Below the pieces are notes generated by a model. It ran no database searches and was not told where the DNA came from. It was given only the letters and a program-made list of their open reading frames with translations. Source: Streptomyces spinoverrucosus (GTDB taxonomy: Bacteria > Actinomycetota > Actinomycetes > Streptomycetales > Streptomycetaceae). Taken from it: a stretch of DNA of 64,000 nucleotides. Where the stretch lies: positions 248,001 to 312,000 of the forward strand of contig NZ_BJND01000008.1 of NCBI RefSeq assembly GCF_006539505.1, written 5' to 3'. Positions 8,268 through 17,478 of the stretch are shown here, in pieces (position 1 is the stretch's first letter; every line of letters begins with the position of its first letter). The position numbers were made by a program, and so were the translations under genes.

Positions 8268-9665
8268 GTGCGTGCACCACATACACCAGGTGAACCGACG
8301 GCGCCACGGAGGTGTGCCCTGCCGCCCCTCCTCCGCTATCCGACCGTCGACGAGCTGGGCGCGCGAGCGGCCGCGCTCGTCGCCCGCCGGCCCCGTTCCG
8401 CACGGCTGCGCCGTATCGGCACCTCGCGCGCGGGTACGCCCCTGTGGCTGCTGTCCGTCGGCCACGGCAGCCGCCACGCCCTGGTCGTCGCCGGACCGCA
8501 CGCCAACGAGCCCGTCGGCGGCGCCACCGTCCTGCTGCTGGCCGAACGGGCCCTCGCCGACCCCCGCCTGACCGAGGGCGCCGACGCCACCTGGAACCTG
8601 CTGCTGTGCCTCGACCCCGACGGCCTGCGCCACAACGAGGGCTGGCTGACGGGCCCGTACAGCCTCGACCGGTACTTCCGCGGGTTCTTCCGCCCCGGCT
8701 TCCTGGAACAGCCCGAGTGGCTGCCCGACGGCGCCGACGGTGCCGTACTGCCGGAAACGCGGGCCCTGCTCGCCCTCCAGGACGAACTGAAACCTTTCTT
8801 CCAGTGCTCCCTGCACGGCGTCGACGTCGGCGGCGGCTTCGTCGAACTCACCCGTGACCTGCCCGGTCTCGCGCAGTCCCTGTCGCAGACGTCGGCCCGT
8901 CTCGGCATCCCGCGCGAACTCGGGGCGTACGACGCCCTGTACTGGCCGGCACTGGGGCCCGCCGTCTACCGGATACCACCGCCGCGCCGGGGCAACCGGG
9001 TCGAGGCCATCACCGAGGCGGCCGTCGAGTCGACCTGGTACCACCCGCACCGGCACGGCACCGTGACGGCCGTCGTGGAGGCGCCCATGTGGGGCGTGGA
9101 CGGCGTGGCGGACGGCTCCGCGCCCGCCGACCCGGACGCCGCGCTGCGCACCATCAGCCGCACCCTGCGCCAGGACACGCGGCTGCTGCGGGGCATCCTC
9201 GCGCGCGTGCGCCCGCATGCCGCCGCCGTCCCGGACGCGGCCCGCCTGCTGGCCCCGGTCGACGACTACCTGCTCGTCTGCCCCGGGCTCGCCGACGCCT
9301 GGGACCCCGACGTCGACGACCCGCCGCACCGCCCCCTGCCGCCGCTGAGCACCGCCCACCTGACCGCCCTGCGCATCGCCGGGCGACGGCTGGCCCTGCG
9401 GACCGCGGGGCTGCTGCATCAGCTCGTCACGCGCGCGGGGCGCGATCCGGCCGGTGTGCTGGCGGAGCTGGACCGACTGGTCGACCAGTGGTGTGCGGAG
9501 TACCGGGACGGCTGCGGGGCCCGCTGGATCCCCGTCCCCAGCCAGGCCGAGTACCAGGCCCAGGTGGTCCTCGCCGCTTTCGAGCTGGCCCGGCGGCACG
9601 CGGGCTTCCGTTCGGGTGAGCCGGACTGGGGTTGTGAGCCCGTCGTGCCGATGCATCGGGAATGA
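8268..9665 (+). CDS. M14 family zinc carboxypeptidase (paralogue 1)
   Basis: The protein of about 450-465 residues resembles M14 peptidases. Counting from GTG 8268, the zinc ligands are H78 and E81 (GPHANEP) and H183 (SLHGVDVGG), and the catalytic Glu is E271 (TAVVEAPMW). No signal peptide is seen, so it should be cytoplasmic. The start is uncertain: GTG 8268 has no Shine-Dalgarno, while an in-frame CTG at 8319 has CGGAGG (8307-8312) six bases upstream and would begin LPPLLRYPTV, matching the LLPELRYPTV start of the paralogue at 10144-11397. Its TGA overlaps the ATG of the SSI gene (ATGA at 9662-9665), so the peptidase and inhibitor are translationally coupled. Confidence 0.9.
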   Translation: MRAPHTPGEPTAPRRCALPPLLRYPTVDELGARAAALVARRPRSARLRRIGTSRAGTPLWLLSVGHGSRHALVVAGPHANEPVGGATVLLLAERALADPRLTEGADATWNLLLCLDPDGLRHNEGWLTGPYSLDRYFRGFFRPGFLEQPEWLPDGADGAVLPETRALLALQDELKPFFQCSLHGVDVGGGFVELTRDLPGLAQSLSQTSARLGIPRELGAYDALYWPALGPAVYRIPPPRRGNRVEAITEAAVESTWYHPHRHGTVTAVVEAPMWGVDGVADGSAPADPDAALRTISRTLRQDTRLLRGILARVRPHAAAVPDAARLLAPVDDYLLVCPGLADAWDPDVDDPPHRPLPPLSTAHLTALRIAGRRLALRTAGLLHQLVTRAGRDPAGVLAELDRLVDQWCAEYRDGCGARWIPVPSQAEYQAQVVLAAFELARRHAGFRSGEPDWGCEPVVPMHRE

Positions 9666-10081
9666 CGTACACCCTCACGACGAAAGCCGTACGGGGCGGT
9701 CTGCTGGCGGCGGCCGCCCTCCTCGCCCTCGGCGCCGCACCGGCGCGGGCGACGGTCCAGGAGTCCCGCACGAGCGACTGGCTCTACCTCTCGGTCACCC
9801 GGGGCGAGGCCCGGTCCAGCGACACGTGGGACACCCTGCTGATGTGCGACCCGCCCCTGGGGCACGGGCGTGCCGTCGAGGCATGCGCCCAGCTGGATGC
9901 CGTGGGCGGCGACATTCGCCGCCTGCCGCTGAAGCATGCCTACTGCCCGATGATCTATGCGCCGGTGACGGTCCACGCGCGCGGGCAGTGGGGTGGGAAG
10001 TCGGTCGACTACCGGCAGACGTTTTCGAACGACTGTGAGATGGGGGCGAGGACGGGGGCGGTGTTCGCGTTGGACGGCTGA
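9662..10081 (+). CDS. SSI-family (Streptomyces subtilisin inhibitor) secreted protease inhibitor
   Basis: A 139-residue secreted protein with a signal peptide of about 30 residues (AVRGGLLAAAALLALGAAPARA) followed by an SSI domain. The four Cys of the two SSI disulfides are present (C62, C75, C95, C125), with the signature CAQLDAVGGD and FSNDCEM near the C terminus. The reactive-site loop reads YCPMIYAP, so P1 should be Met97 and P1' Ile98, close to the Met-Val of classical SSI, which predicts inhibition of subtilisin- or chymotrypsin-like serine proteases. The ATG overlaps the stop of the upstream M14 carboxypeptidase, an unusual coupling of an exported inhibitor to an apparently cytoplasmic peptidase of a different class. 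Confidence 0.93.
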   Translation: MTYTLTTKAVRGGLLAAAALLALGAAPARATVQESRTSDWLYLSVTRGEARSSDTWDTLLMCDPPLGHGRAVEACAQLDAVGGDIRRLPLKHAYCPMIYAPVTVHARGQWGGKSVDYRQTFSNDCEMGARTGAVFALDG

Positions 10082-10105
10082 CGGTTGATGGCTGACGGGT
10101 GGTGG

Positions 10106-10143
10106 TTGGCGGCTGGTGGTTTGGCGGCTGGTGGTTTGGCGGC
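10106..10143. repeat. 15-bp tandem repeat, 2.5 copies
   Basis: TTGGCGGCTGGTGGT occurs twice without gap (10106-10120, 10121-10135), followed by half a copy ending one base before the stop codon of the convergent M14 gene. It fills the space between the SSI stop and that stop. The GG-rich units might form a structured 3' end, but no terminator hairpin is visible. Confidence 0.8.
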
Positions 10144-11397
10144 TTACGCCGACCCGTCGCGCGCGTGGAGGGCTGCCGTGACGACTGTGCGGGCCTGGTG
10201 CTCGACCTGGTGCTCCAGGGGCACCCAGCGGGCGCGGAAGCGGTCGGCGAAGGCATCGCTCCAGGTCGCGACGAGCCGTTCGAGGTGAGGGGCCGCCTGG
10301 TCGTCGGTCTCCTGAAGGACCCGCAACAGCATCGCCGCCGCCCGCAGGGGCAGGCGGCGGGCGAAGGCGTCGACGCTGCCGACGTACGCCATCGTGTGCC
10401 CGGCGGGCGGCGCGTACGTCCAGTCGGCGGCCAGCCCCGGCACCAGCTCCAGCGCCCATCTGGCGGCCCGCAGCAGGGGCCCGTCGACGCCTTCCAGGCG
10501 GGGTGACGCGTCGGACAGCACACGTTCCACCTGGAGCGTGTCCCGCAGCAGCCGGTCCGCCAGGCGCCGCATCGCCGCGGCAGGCGCCGGATGCGGGGCG
10601 GGGTCGTCCACCAGGTCGCTCGCCCACATCGGCACCTCCACGACCGCCGTCAGGCCGCCGTACCGGTGGACGTGGTACCAGGTGCTGTGCCGGGCGTCGT
10701 CCGCGGGCAGGCTCGGATAGGCCAGGCCGGCACCGGCGGCCGGCATCACATGCACCCCGGGGCCGGTCGCGGGCCAGCCCGCGGCGTCCGACGCGCCGGT
10801 CTCCACGGGTATGTGCAGCTCCGCTGCGGACTTGGCGAACGGCTCGGCCAGGCCGGGTATCTCCTTCGTCAACTGCACCCAGCTGCCGCCCAGGTCGGTG
10901 CCGTGCAGGGTCACCTGGAGGTAGGGGCGCAGCTCGTCGATGACGCCGGTCAGGGCACGTGTCTCGGGCGGCAGCCGGTCCGGGGGCAGCACGGCGGGCG
11001 ACCACTCAGGCTGCTCCGGGCCGGCGGGCCGGAAGAACCCGAGGTGGTAGTCGAACAGGCTGCGGGGCGCCGGGGTGACGTGCAGGCTCGCCCCGTCCGG
11101 GTCCGCGCACAGCAGGAAGTGCCACGATATGCCGGACCGCAACGGCCGCTCGTGCACCACCCGTTCGGCGACCGCCAGCAGCGTCGAACCCCCGGTCGGT
11201 TCGTTCGAGTGGGCGCCCGCGACGACCAGGACGGCGCGCTGGGCGCGCCCCACGGACAGCAGATGCAGCGGCCGGCCCGCGCGGGAGACGCCGATCTGCC
11301 GGAGGGCACACAAGCCGGGATGCTGAGCGGCCAACGCCCGGGCGAACGCCACGATTTCGGTCACGGTGGGGTAGCGCAGCTCCGGCAGGAGACTCAC
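10144..11397 (-). CDS. M14 family zinc carboxypeptidase (paralogue 2)
   Basis: A 417-residue paralogue of the M14 protein at 8268-9665: both share RYPTV near the start, SRAGxPL, the zinc motif (here GAHSNEP), the third ligand (TLHGTDLGG), STWYH-HR-G and the catalytic-Glu strand TAVVEVPMW. GTG 11397 is chosen because similarity begins at its SLLPELRYPTV; the open frame continues about 90 residues upstream, but that part is low-complexity and unlike the paralogue. No signal peptide is apparent. The gene points toward paralogue 1 with the SSI gene between them, consistent with an inverted duplication around the inhibitor. The role may be peptide or peptidoglycan-fragment trimming; the substrate is unknown. 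Confidence 0.88.
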   Translation of the reverse strand: MSLLPELRYPTVTEIVAFARALAAQHPGLCALRQIGVSRAGRPLHLLSVGRAQRAVLVVAGAHSNEPTGGSTLLAVAERVVHERPLRSGISWHFLLCADPDGASLHVTPAPRSLFDYHLGFFRPAGPEQPEWSPAVLPPDRLPPETRALTGVIDELRPYLQVTLHGTDLGGSWVQLTKEIPGLAEPFAKSAAELHIPVETGASDAAGWPATGPGVHVMPAAGAGLAYPSLPADDARHSTWYHVHRYGGLTAVVEVPMWASDLVDDPAPHPAPAAAMRRLADRLLRDTLQVERVLSDASPRLEGVDGPLLRAARWALELVPGLAADWTYAPPAGHTMAYVGSVDAFARRLPLRAAAMLLRVLQETDDQAAPHLERLVATWSDAFADRFRARWVPLEHQVEHQARTVVTAALHARDGSA

Positions 11398-11679
11398 CCC
11401 CGTTTGTCCGCCCGGCTTCGCACCCGCAGTACCGCACGGTCTCCGGGCGGTGTCAAGGAGATGGCGGGGGAGCCTCCAGGGGGCGCCCGGATGCACACAC
11501 GCCCGCCCGAAAGCGAGTTCACGCCAGGACACGGCGCACACGCCCCCGCCCCCAAGCCCCCGGACTCCGCCGCCATCCCGCGCCTCGGTTGGACCTGCCC
11601 CCGGCTGCCCCCCGGGCGACCTCCAGTGCCACCCGCCACCGACACCGACCGACTGCTCCACGCCCAACCCGTCCGCCCG

Positions 11680-14031
11680 TCAACCCACCCGCTCCAGCAA
11701 CGCCACAGGCAGCGGATCGAAAAGGTCCCCCACGCGCGCGTGCCCGCTGAACTCCCGCACCGGAGTCAGCGCATCGGCCCAGCGTCCGGGCGGCAGTGGC
11801 AGGGTCGTGTTCCGCCAGCCACCCGCCTCCTTCAGTCGCAGCGACAGCCGGGTGACGGCCGCGACGACCTCGCCGGAGCGTGCGTACGCCAGGCAGTGCG
11901 CGGCCGCTGAGCCCTCGGGCGCCAGGGGCGTGTACGTCGCCGCCTCCCCGAATACCTCGGGTCGGCGCGCCCGCAGACGCAGCGCCGCCCCGGTCACCGC
12001 GCCCTTGGCGCCCGGATCGTCAGAGGGCGGGAAACCGACCGGGCGGCGGTTGTCCGGGTCGACCAGTGCCCGGTACTCGCCCTCCGTGCCCTGGTACAGA
12101 TCCGGCACCCCCGGCATGGTCAGATGGACCAGCGCCGTACCGAGCACATTGGCCCGGATGTGGGGCTCCAGCTCGGCGCGCAGGGCGGCCACCGGCTCCC
12201 CCGGGGGACCGCACGGGCCCGCCGCGACGAAAGCCGTCACCGCCTCCTCGTACGGCGGCTCCTGCTCGGTCCAGCTGGTGTACAGCCCGGCCTCGCGCAC
12301 ATGCTTCAGCAGCGCCTGCCGTACCCGGTCCGGGTCGGCCGGGCCGAGGCCGAACACCGTCTGCCAGGCCGCCCACGCCAGTTGCGCGTCCGGTACGCCT
12401 TCGCCCGTGCGGGTCACCTCGGTCAGTACGTCCGCCCAGCGCTGCGGGCACTCGGTGAGCACGGCCAGCGCCGCCCGCACGTCCGCGCTGCGCTTGGTGT
12501 CGTGCGTCGACACGACGGTCCCGGTCAGCGGCCAGTCGCGCTGCACGCGCGCGCAGTACGCGTGGAACTCCTCCGGGGACAGCGCCGGGATCCCCGGATT
12601 CCCGCCCACCTCGGTCGCCGACAGCAGCGGCACATAGCGGTAGAACGCCGTGTCCTCCACGGACTTCGCCCGCAACGCCGACGCGGTCTGCGCGAACCGC
12701 GCCCGGAACTGAAGATGGTCCGGCGCGTCGCCGTACCGCCCCAGCACCAGCCCGCGCACGACATCGACCGCACCGGCCTCCTCGGGGACCACGAAGGCCG
12801 CCCTGGCCTCCGCCGCGGCCTCCTCCGTGACGACGCCCGCCGCGTCCCCGGAGGCGTACGGCCGGTAGACCTCCAACCGCACCAGCAGCTCCCGCAGCGC
12901 CGTGTGCAGTGCCCAGGGCGCGCGGTCGCGCAGCGCCGGGTCGGGTGACGCCGCGCACAGGCGGCTCGCCGACCGGGTCAGCCGGTCCACCTCGGCGGCC
13001 AGTTCGTGCTCCAGCACGCGGTACGCGGCCCGCCGTGCCGTCGCCTCCCAGTGGCCGCCCCGGTCCGTCTGCGGGGCCGCGAACCGGCGGTACTGGCCGA
13101 GGAGTTCACCGGCCCCCGCGGGGTCCGTGAACACGCCGTCGACGTGCCGCAGGGCGTCGTAGCCCGTGGTGCCCGCGACGGGCCAGGAGGCCGGCAGCCG
13201 CTCCCCGTCGGACAGGATCTTCTCCACGACCGTCCAGCGGCCGCCCGTCGCCTCGTGCAGCCGCCTCAGGTAGGCGTCGGGGTCGGCGAGCCCGTCGGGG
13301 TGGTCGATGCGCAGCCCGTCGATCACCCCGTCGTGCAGCAGCTGCAGGATCTTGGCGTGCGTCGCCTCGAACACCTCCGGGTCCTCCACGCGCACCCCGA
13401 TGAGCTCGGAGATGCTGAAGAAACGCCGGTAGTTGAGCTCGGTGCGGGCCAGCCGCCACCACACCGGGCGGTACCACTGCGCGTCCAGCAGCTGCGGCAG
13501 GGGCAGCTGTTCGGTGCCGTCGCGCAGCGGGAACGCGTGGTCGTGGTAGCGCAGGACGTCTCCGTCGACCTGAAGGTGCTCGAGCTCGGTGCCGAGCGGG
13601 TGCCCGAGCACCGGCAGCAGCATCTGGCCGCCCTGTGCCTCCCAGTCGATGTCGAACCAGCGCGCGTACGGCGACTTGGGGCCCTCCCGCAGCACCTCCC
13701 ACAGGGCGCGGTTGTGGCCCGGCACCATCGCCATGTGGTTCGGCACGATGTCCAGCACCAGGCCCAGACCGTGCTCCCGCGCGGTGTGCGCGAGCGCCCG
13801 CAGCCCTTCCTCGCCGCCCAGTTCCGCACGCACGCGCGCGTGGTCCACGACGTCGTAGCCGTGCAGCGAGCCCGGCACGGCCTCCAGGACGGGGGACAGG
13901 TGCAGATGTGAGACGCCGAGCGAGGCCAGATACGGCACGGCCGCCGCCGCGGCCCCGAACGGGAACTCGGGCTGCAACTGCAGCCGGTACGTGGCCGTGG
14001 GCACCACCGGGTCAGGACGCGCAGGTGTCAT
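11680..14031 (-). CDS. treY: Maltooligosyl trehalose synthase TreY
   Basis: A 783-residue GH13 enzyme that isomerises the reducing-end alpha-1,4 bond of maltodextrins to alpha,alpha-1,1, making maltooligosyl trehalose for TreZ. The N terminus has the TreY hallmark [13 protein letters not shown] and the [19 protein letters not shown] segment; region I is DIVPNHM (94-100). Catalytic residues are D243 (GLRIDHPDG), E270 (VVEKIL) and an Asp in STHDTKRS near residue 495. Length is normal for the family. glgX lies 226 bp upstream and reads in the same direction; treZ lies beyond the M14/SSI island. Two CACGCGCGCGTG palindromes fall inside the gene (11731-11742, 13831-13842), each encoding His-Ala-Arg-Val. 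Confidence 0.96.
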   Translation of the reverse strand: MTPARPDPVVPTATYRLQLQPEFPFGAAAAAVPYLASLGVSHLHLSPVLEAVPGSLHGYDVVDHARVRAELGGEEGLRALAHTAREHGLGLVLDIVPNHMAMVPGHNRALWEVLREGPKSPYARWFDIDWEAQGGQMLLPVLGHPLGTELEHLQVDGDVLRYHDHAFPLRDGTEQLPLPQLLDAQWYRPVWWRLARTELNYRRFFSISELIGVRVEDPEVFEATHAKILQLLHDGVIDGLRIDHPDGLADPDAYLRRLHEATGGRWTVVEKILSDGERLPASWPVAGTTGYDALRHVDGVFTDPAGAGELLGQYRRFAAPQTDRGGHWEATARRAAYRVLEHELAAEVDRLTRSASRLCAASPDPALRDRAPWALHTALRELLVRLEVYRPYASGDAAGVVTEEAAAEARAAFVVPEEAGAVDVVRGLVLGRYGDAPDHLQFRARFAQTASALRAKSVEDTAFYRYVPLLSATEVGGNPGIPALSPEEFHAYCARVQRDWPLTGTVVSTHDTKRSADVRAALAVLTECPQRWADVLTEVTRTGEGVPDAQLAWAAWQTVFGLGPADPDRVRQALLKHVREAGLYTSWTEQEPPYEEAVTAFVAAGPCGPPGEPVAALRAELEPHIRANVLGTALVHLTMPGVPDLYQGTEGEYRALVDPDNRRPVGFPPSDDPGAKGAVTGAALRLRARRPEVFGEAATYTPLAPEGSAAAHCLAYARSGEVVAAVTRLSLRLKEAGGWRNTTLPLPPGRWADALTPVREFSGHARVGDLFDPLPVALLERVG

Positions 14032-14225
14032 GGAAAGCTACGTACCCGCCCGGCCGGGTTTCGTGTCATCGTCCCCCGGTGCGTCCGCCCACACGCGGAG
14101 CAGGCCGCGCTGGTGTACGCCGCCATGGGAGTGACGAGCGCCGCCGCAGGGGCCTCTCCACGGCCGCCGCCCTCGCCGGGACAGTGCGTCCGGCGACGTA
14201 CACCGGACGCACCGACAACACCTCC

Positions 14226-14237
14226 CACGCGCGCGTG
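14226..14237. promoter_or_regulatory. CACGCGCGCGTG palindrome in the glgX-treY spacer
   Basis: This is the one copy outside coding or repeat DNA of a perfect 12-bp palindrome found six times between 5.69 and 14.24 kb. It lies 21 bp downstream of the glgX stop in the 226-bp spacer before treY. It could be an operator or merely compositional; no factor can be named. Confidence 0.3.
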
Positions 14238-14257
14238 CCCGACAGCGGCACCCCCGC

Positions 14258-16366
14258 CTAGTCGGGCCGCTGCAACACCGTCAGGCTCCGGTCCACCAGC
14301 GTCAGCCGGTCCCCGGCCGCCACCTTCGGGCCCGTGCCCGGCGGCACGCCCTCGGGCCGGGCGGTGTCGACGACGACCTGCCACTGTCGTCCGTGGTTGA
14401 CCGGCACCACGAAGTCCAGCGCCTTGGGTGAGGCGTTGAACATGAGCAGGAACGAGTCGTCGGTGATCCGTTCCCCGCGCGGCCCCGGCTCGGAGATCGC
14501 GTTGCCGTTGAGGAACACCGTCAGCGCCGACGCCTGCGCCGACTCCCAGTCCCGTTGGGTCATCTCCTTGCCCTCGGGGGTGAACCAGCCGATGTCGGAC
14601 AGATCGTCGTGCGTGCCCTCCACCGGCCGCCCGTGGAAGAAGCGCCGCCTGCGCAGCACGGGGTGGTCCTTGCGCAGCCACACCATCGCGCGCGTGAAGT
14701 CCAGCAGATCGTTGTCGTCCTGCGGCCACTGGACCCAGGACAGGTCGCTGTCCTGGCAGTAGGCGTTGTTGTTGCCGCGCTGGGTGCGCGCGAACTCGTC
14801 GCCGTGACTGATCATCGGCACGCCCTGGGACATCATCAGCGTGGCGACGAAGTTGCGCATCTGCCGGGCCCGCAGTGCCAGCACGGCAGGATCGTCGGTG
14901 TCGCCCTCCGCGCCGCAGTTCCAGGACCGGTTGTGGCTCTCGCCGTCGCGGTTGTCCTCCCCGTTGGCCTCGTTGTGCTTGTGGTTGTACGACACCAGGT
15001 CATGCAGGGTGAAGCCGTCGTGGCAGGTCACGAAGTTGATGGAGGCGAGTGGCCGGCGCCCGTCGTCCTGGTACAGATCGGACGAGCCGGTCAGCCGGGA
15101 GGCGAACTCCGCCAGCGTGCGCGGCTCGCCCCGCCACAGGTCCCGTACCGTGTCCCGGTACTTGCCGTTCCACTCCGTCCACAGCGGCGGGAAGTTGCCC
15201 ACCTGGTAGCCGCCCTCGCCCACGTCCCACGGCTCGGCGATCAGCTTCACCTGGGACACCACCGGGTCCTGCTGCACCAGGTCGAAGAACGACGACAGCC
15301 GGTCCACCTCGTGGAACTGCCGCGCCAGCGTGGCCGCGAGGTCGAAGCGGAAGCCGTCGACGTGCATCTCGGTGACCCAGTACCGCAGCGAGTCCATGAT
15401 CAGCTGAAGGACGTGCGGGGACCGCATGAGCAGGGAGTTTCCGGTCCCGGTCGTGTCCATGTAGTAGCGGGGGTCGTCCGCAAGCCGGTAGTACGACGGG
15501 TTGTCCAGGCCTCGGAAGGACAGCGTCGGGCCCAGATGGTTGCCCTCGGCGGTGTGGTTGTAGACGACGTCCAGGATCACCTCGATCCCGGCCTCGTGCA
15601 GCGCCCGCACCGCCGACTTGAACTCCAGGACCTGCTGCCCGCGGTCGCCCCAGGAGGCGTAGGTGTTGTGCGGGGCGAAGAAGCCGATGGTGTTGTAGCC
15701 CCAGTAGTTGTTCAGGCCCATGTCCACCAGACGGTGGTCATTGACGAACTGGTGTACGGGCATGAGCTCCAGGGTGGTGACGCCGAGTTTCGTGAGGTGA
15801 TCGATGACCGCCGGATGGGCGAGCGCCGCGTAGGTGCCGCGCAGCTCCTCCGGCAGCTCCGGGTGGCGCATGGTCAGGCCCTTCACATGGGCCTCGTAGA
15901 TCACCGTGTCGTGGTACTCCGTGCGGGGCGGCCGGTCGTCGCCCCAGTCGAAGTACGGGTTCACCACGACGGACGTCATGGTGTGCGGTGCGGAGTCCAG
16001 GTCGTTGCGCTTGTCCGGTGAGCCGAACGGATAGCCGTACACCTCCTCGCCCCACGAGATCGAACCGCTGATCGCGCGCGCGTACGGGTCGAGCAGCAGC
16101 TTCGCCGAGTTGCAGCGCAGCCCCCGCTCCGGGGCGTACGGGCCGTGCACTCGGTAGCCGTACCGCTGCCCCGGCATGACGCCCGGCAGGTACGCGTGCC
16201 GGACGAACGCGTCGCTCTCCCGCAGTTCCACCGCCGTCTCCGAGCCGTCGTCGTGCAGCAGACACAGCTCTACTCGGTCCGCGGCCTCCGTGAAGACCGC
16301 GAAGTTGGTGCCGGCGCCGTCGTACGTGGCGCCGAGCGGATATGCCTCTCCAGGCCAGACCTGCAT
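14258..16366 (-). CDS. glgX: Glycogen debranching enzyme GlgX
   Basis: A 702-residue GH13_11 isoamylase-type enzyme that removes short alpha-1,6 branches from phosphorylase-trimmed glycogen and frees maltodextrins for TreY. The N-terminal CBM48-like domain (about 1-150) is followed by the catalytic barrel with region [11 protein letters not shown] (266-275) and catalytic D342 (GFRFDLA), E378 (LIAEPWD) and D450 (TCHDGF). [10 protein letters not shown] is the usual GlgX segment. ATG 16366 opens the normal [17 protein letters not shown] start. The order glgX, treY and then treZ on one strand defines a glycogen-to-trehalose route without OtsA/OtsB. Confidence 0.95.
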   Translation of the reverse strand: MQVWPGEAYPLGATYDGAGTNFAVFTEAADRVELCLLHDDGSETAVELRESDAFVRHAYLPGVMPGQRYGYRVHGPYAPERGLRCNSAKLLLDPYARAISGSISWGEEVYGYPFGSPDKRNDLDSAPHTMTSVVVNPYFDWGDDRPPRTEYHDTVIYEAHVKGLTMRHPELPEELRGTYAALAHPAVIDHLTKLGVTTLELMPVHQFVNDHRLVDMGLNNYWGYNTIGFFAPHNTYASWGDRGQQVLEFKSAVRALHEAGIEVILDVVYNHTAEGNHLGPTLSFRGLDNPSYYRLADDPRYYMDTTGTGNSLLMRSPHVLQLIMDSLRYWVTEMHVDGFRFDLAATLARQFHEVDRLSSFFDLVQQDPVVSQVKLIAEPWDVGEGGYQVGNFPPLWTEWNGKYRDTVRDLWRGEPRTLAEFASRLTGSSDLYQDDGRRPLASINFVTCHDGFTLHDLVSYNHKHNEANGEDNRDGESHNRSWNCGAEGDTDDPAVLALRARQMRNFVATLMMSQGVPMISHGDEFARTQRGNNNAYCQDSDLSWVQWPQDDNDLLDFTRAMVWLRKDHPVLRRRRFFHGRPVEGTHDDLSDIGWFTPEGKEMTQRDWESAQASALTVFLNGNAISEPGPRGERITDDSFLLMFNASPKALDFVVPVNHGRQWQVVVDTARPEGVPPGTGPKVAAGDRLTLVDRSLTVLQRPD

Positions 16367-16477
16367 GGATACGACTCTTCCAGGTGTGTCGCGCCGGTGG
16401 GGCCGCCTTTGACCCCGAGTCTCCCCGAAAGTGAGGGAACCACCTATGACTTACTCCCCTCTTACCGGTCGACCAGT

Positions 16478-16492
16478 GCATACGACGTATGC
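16478..16492. promoter_or_regulatory. 15-bp perfect palindrome upstream of the amine oxidase pair
   Basis: GCATACG-A-CGTATGC is a perfect dyad about 60 bp upstream of the GTG at 16550 and 112 bp from the divergent glgX start. Its position suits an operator for either gene; the regulator is unknown. Confidence 0.4.
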
Positions 16493-16549
16493 CGAACCAG
16501 TGGGGCAGACGCGTACTCCCATGGAGTTCAGGGGGAGTAGGGGGAGATT

Positions 16550-17371
16550 GTGCGCAACACAGTGCACCGCCATCTGGGCAAGATGGTGGCCGGTGCCGCC
16601 GTCGCGGTCGCCGGCACGGCCGTGATGGTGGGAATCACCCTGCCGGGCACGGCAGGAGCGGACGACACGGCCGGGGGAACGGCCGGTGGGGGTGGAGCCC
16701 GGCAGGCGGCTCGGAGCGCGGGAGAGGGCCAGGCAGCCGTTCCGCCGGGCGTCGTCGAGCAGGCCCCGGTCCAGGGTGAGAAGGGCACCGGCCGCGACCC
16801 GCTCACCGAGGACGAGGTGAACCGGGTCGAGCGGATCGCCCTCAGCCGGCAGCTGCGCAGCGCCGGTGAGGACGTCGACGGCGGCCGCGGGCCGCAGCGC
16901 CTCGGCGTCGACCTGGCCGAACCGGAGGCCGGTGAGGTGGGCGACGCGAAGGCGCCCCGGCGCGCCGAGGTGTCGTTCTACGACTACCGGGACGACACCC
17001 TCGTCACCAGGACCGTCAATCTCGACACCGGGAAGGTCGAGCGGACCGCCAGTCAGCAGGGCGTCCAGCCGCCGCTGAGCCGCGACGAGGCCACCGAGGC
17101 CGCCCGGCTGCTGATCGCCGACCCGCTGGGCGCGGGCCTGAAGGCCGACTACAAGGACGCCACCGGCAAGGAGCTCACCTCGCCGGACCAGCTGCTGCTC
17201 AACAGCATGGTGTTCCGCGCCACGCCGGGCGCCCAGCCCGCCGTACTCGACCAGTGCGGTGAGCACCGCTGCGTGCGGCTGTTCCCCAAGGTGAAGAACG
17301 GGCCGTGGATCGACGCCCGTTCCCTGGTGGTCGATCTGAGCGCCCGCAAGGTGGGCGAGCTCGCCGGCTGA
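16550..17371 (+). CDS. Secreted protein resembling the N-terminal (N2/N3) domains of copper amine oxidase
   Basis: A 273-residue exported protein: the signal peptide ends near AGADD (about residue 38), followed by a Gly/Ala-rich linker and a folded part from about 75. The mature part has the layout of amine oxidase N2/N3 domains: DPLTEDEVNRVERIAL, then RRAEVSFYDYRDDTLVTRTVNLDTGKVER, then GVQPPLSRDEATEAARLL. These regions resemble the DPLT, RRA-YD and GVQPP segments of canonical copper amine oxidases, but this is a judgement by eye. GTG 16550 is preceded by GGGGGAG. The catalytic-domain protein begins 108 bp downstream on the same strand, so the two may form one enzyme. A PepSY-like or unrelated exported protein is the alternative. 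Confidence 0.55.
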   Translation: MRNTVHRHLGKMVAGAAVAVAGTAVMVGITLPGTAGADDTAGGTAGGGGARQAARSAGEGQAAVPPGVVEQAPVQGEKGTGRDPLTEDEVNRVERIALSRQLRSAGEDVDGGRGPQRLGVDLAEPEAGEVGDAKAPRRAEVSFYDYRDDTLVTRTVNLDTGKVERTASQQGVQPPLSRDEATEAARLLIADPLGAGLKADYKDATGKELTSPDQLLLNSMVFRATPGAQPAVLDQCGEHRCVRLFPKVKNGPWIDARSLVVDLSARKVGELAG

Positions 17372-17478
17372 GCCACCCGCGCGCGGGAGCGGTCCGCGAC
17401 CACGCGACTCAGTCCGCTTTTCCAACCCGATACTCCAGAAGGCTCTGGTGAGCCTTCCGCAAGGGAGTCGTTTTCGCC

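Noticed and set aside
11398..11667. A 90-residue N-terminal extension of the second M14 peptidase
   Set aside because: The extra sequence is low-complexity and absent from the paralogue, whose similarity begins at the same RYPTV start region.
16446..16625. Small + strand gene starting MTYSPLTGRP
   Set aside because: It has a plausible ribosome-binding site but overlaps the start of the amine oxidase-type gene by 76 bp in another frame and its second half has no coding character; at most an upstream reading frame.
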